Assembly: GCA_902490055.1 (NCBI GenBank)
Contig: CABUCP010000071.1
Coordinates: forward strand, 1 to 9,831
DNA: 9,831 bases
Source: an uncultured Klebsiella sp.
Lineage (GTDB): Bacteria > Pseudomonadota > Gammaproteobacteria > Enterobacterales > Enterobacteriaceae
Direction of reading: 5' to 3'
Below the pieces are notes generated by a model. That model was not told the origin of the DNA, did not search any database, and saw nothing but the letters and a program-made list of their open reading frames with translations. The stretch's first letter is position 1; each line of letters begins with the position of its first letter. A program made the translations under genes and the position numbers. Shown here piece after piece: positions 9,755 through 9,831 of this stretch.

Positions 9755-9790
9755 GTAGCCCGGATAAGGCGTCAGCGGATGCCGGCCTAC
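9755..9790 (+). repeat. REP element, unit C, covering the oadB stop codon
   Basis: Runs from GTAGCCCGGATAAGGCG to GATGCCGGCCTAC, with GTAG and CTAC at the two ends. It reads in the same direction as unit A. Its right end contains the minus-strand TAG of the oadB reading frame at 9787-9789, so the repeat supplies the stop codon. Confidence 0.85.
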
Positions 9791-9831
9791 ATCGCCAGCA
9801 CGTACTTGAGCATCACCCCGGCGGCGATCGC
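9787..9831 (-). CDS. oadB: Probable oxaloacetate decarboxylase beta subunit, last 14 codons
   Basis: Only the 3' end lies in the window: 14 residues, AIAAGVMLKYVLAM, then TAG. The small-residue and hydrophobic pattern suits the last membrane helix of OadB, the sodium-pumping beta subunit of the membrane-bound oxaloacetate decarboxylase used in citrate fermentation. The call rests mainly on position, since oadB directly precedes citAB on the same strand in Klebsiella and Salmonella citrate clusters. The tail alone is too short for a secure assignment, and another membrane protein remains possible. Confidence 0.6.
   Translation of the reverse strand, partial: AIAAGVMLKYVLAM

Noticed and set aside
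9669..9790. CRISPR array or IS end
   Set aside because: The repeats are palindromic, unequal and separated by short unequal gaps, matching REP/BIME units; there are no regular spacers, transposase or target duplications.

Overview
The window looks like chromosomal DNA of an enterobacterium of the Klebsiella/Raoultella group. Three things point there: proteins that read almost like their E. coli counterparts (ileS, lspA, fkpB, ispH, rihC), REP elements of the Klebsiella type, and a citA whose citrate-receptor domain is very close to the K. pneumoniae CitA sequence as I remember it. Species cannot be fixed by eye. No RNA gene, IS element, prophage or CRISPR array was seen.

Layout, left to right. 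The plus-strand housekeeping block is ileS (5' end cut off by the window edge), lspA, fkpB and ispH. ileS and lspA overlap by one base, and a two-unit REP cluster lies between lspA and fkpB. ispH ends at a strong intrinsic terminator, and rihC (ribonucleoside hydrolase) follows with its Shine-Dalgarno directly after the T-tract. Next is a divergent pair: a LysR-type regulator on the minus strand, whose 3' end overlaps that of rihC, and a stand-alone alanyl-tRNA editing protein (AlaX family) on the plus strand. They share a 92-bp A+T-rich control region. The right third, all on the minus strand, is the distal end of a citrate-fermentation operon: the last 14 codons of a probable oadB, a 250-bp gap with an intrinsic terminator and three REP elements, the citrate sensor kinase citA and the response regulator citB.

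How the genes work together. The left block covers isoleucine charging of tRNA, lipoprotein signal-peptide cleavage, a peptidyl-prolyl isomerase and the last step of the MEP isoprenoid pathway. In Klebsiella, CitA senses external citrate and phosphorylates CitB, which activates the citrate uptake, lyase and oxaloacetate-decarboxylase genes needed for anaerobic growth on citrate.

Main oddity. The CitB reading frame lacks the start of its receiver domain (beta-1, the acidic pair and most of alpha-1), and CitA runs past its expected end into citB. One in-frame deletion of roughly 50-60 bp at the citA/citB junction explains both and would probably disable phosphorelay control of citrate fermentation. 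Other points are a Pro-to-Gly change in the conserved editing-site motif of IleRS, an oadB stop codon inside a REP element, and terminators placed within or just before apparent operon genes. I found no convincing entirely new system.
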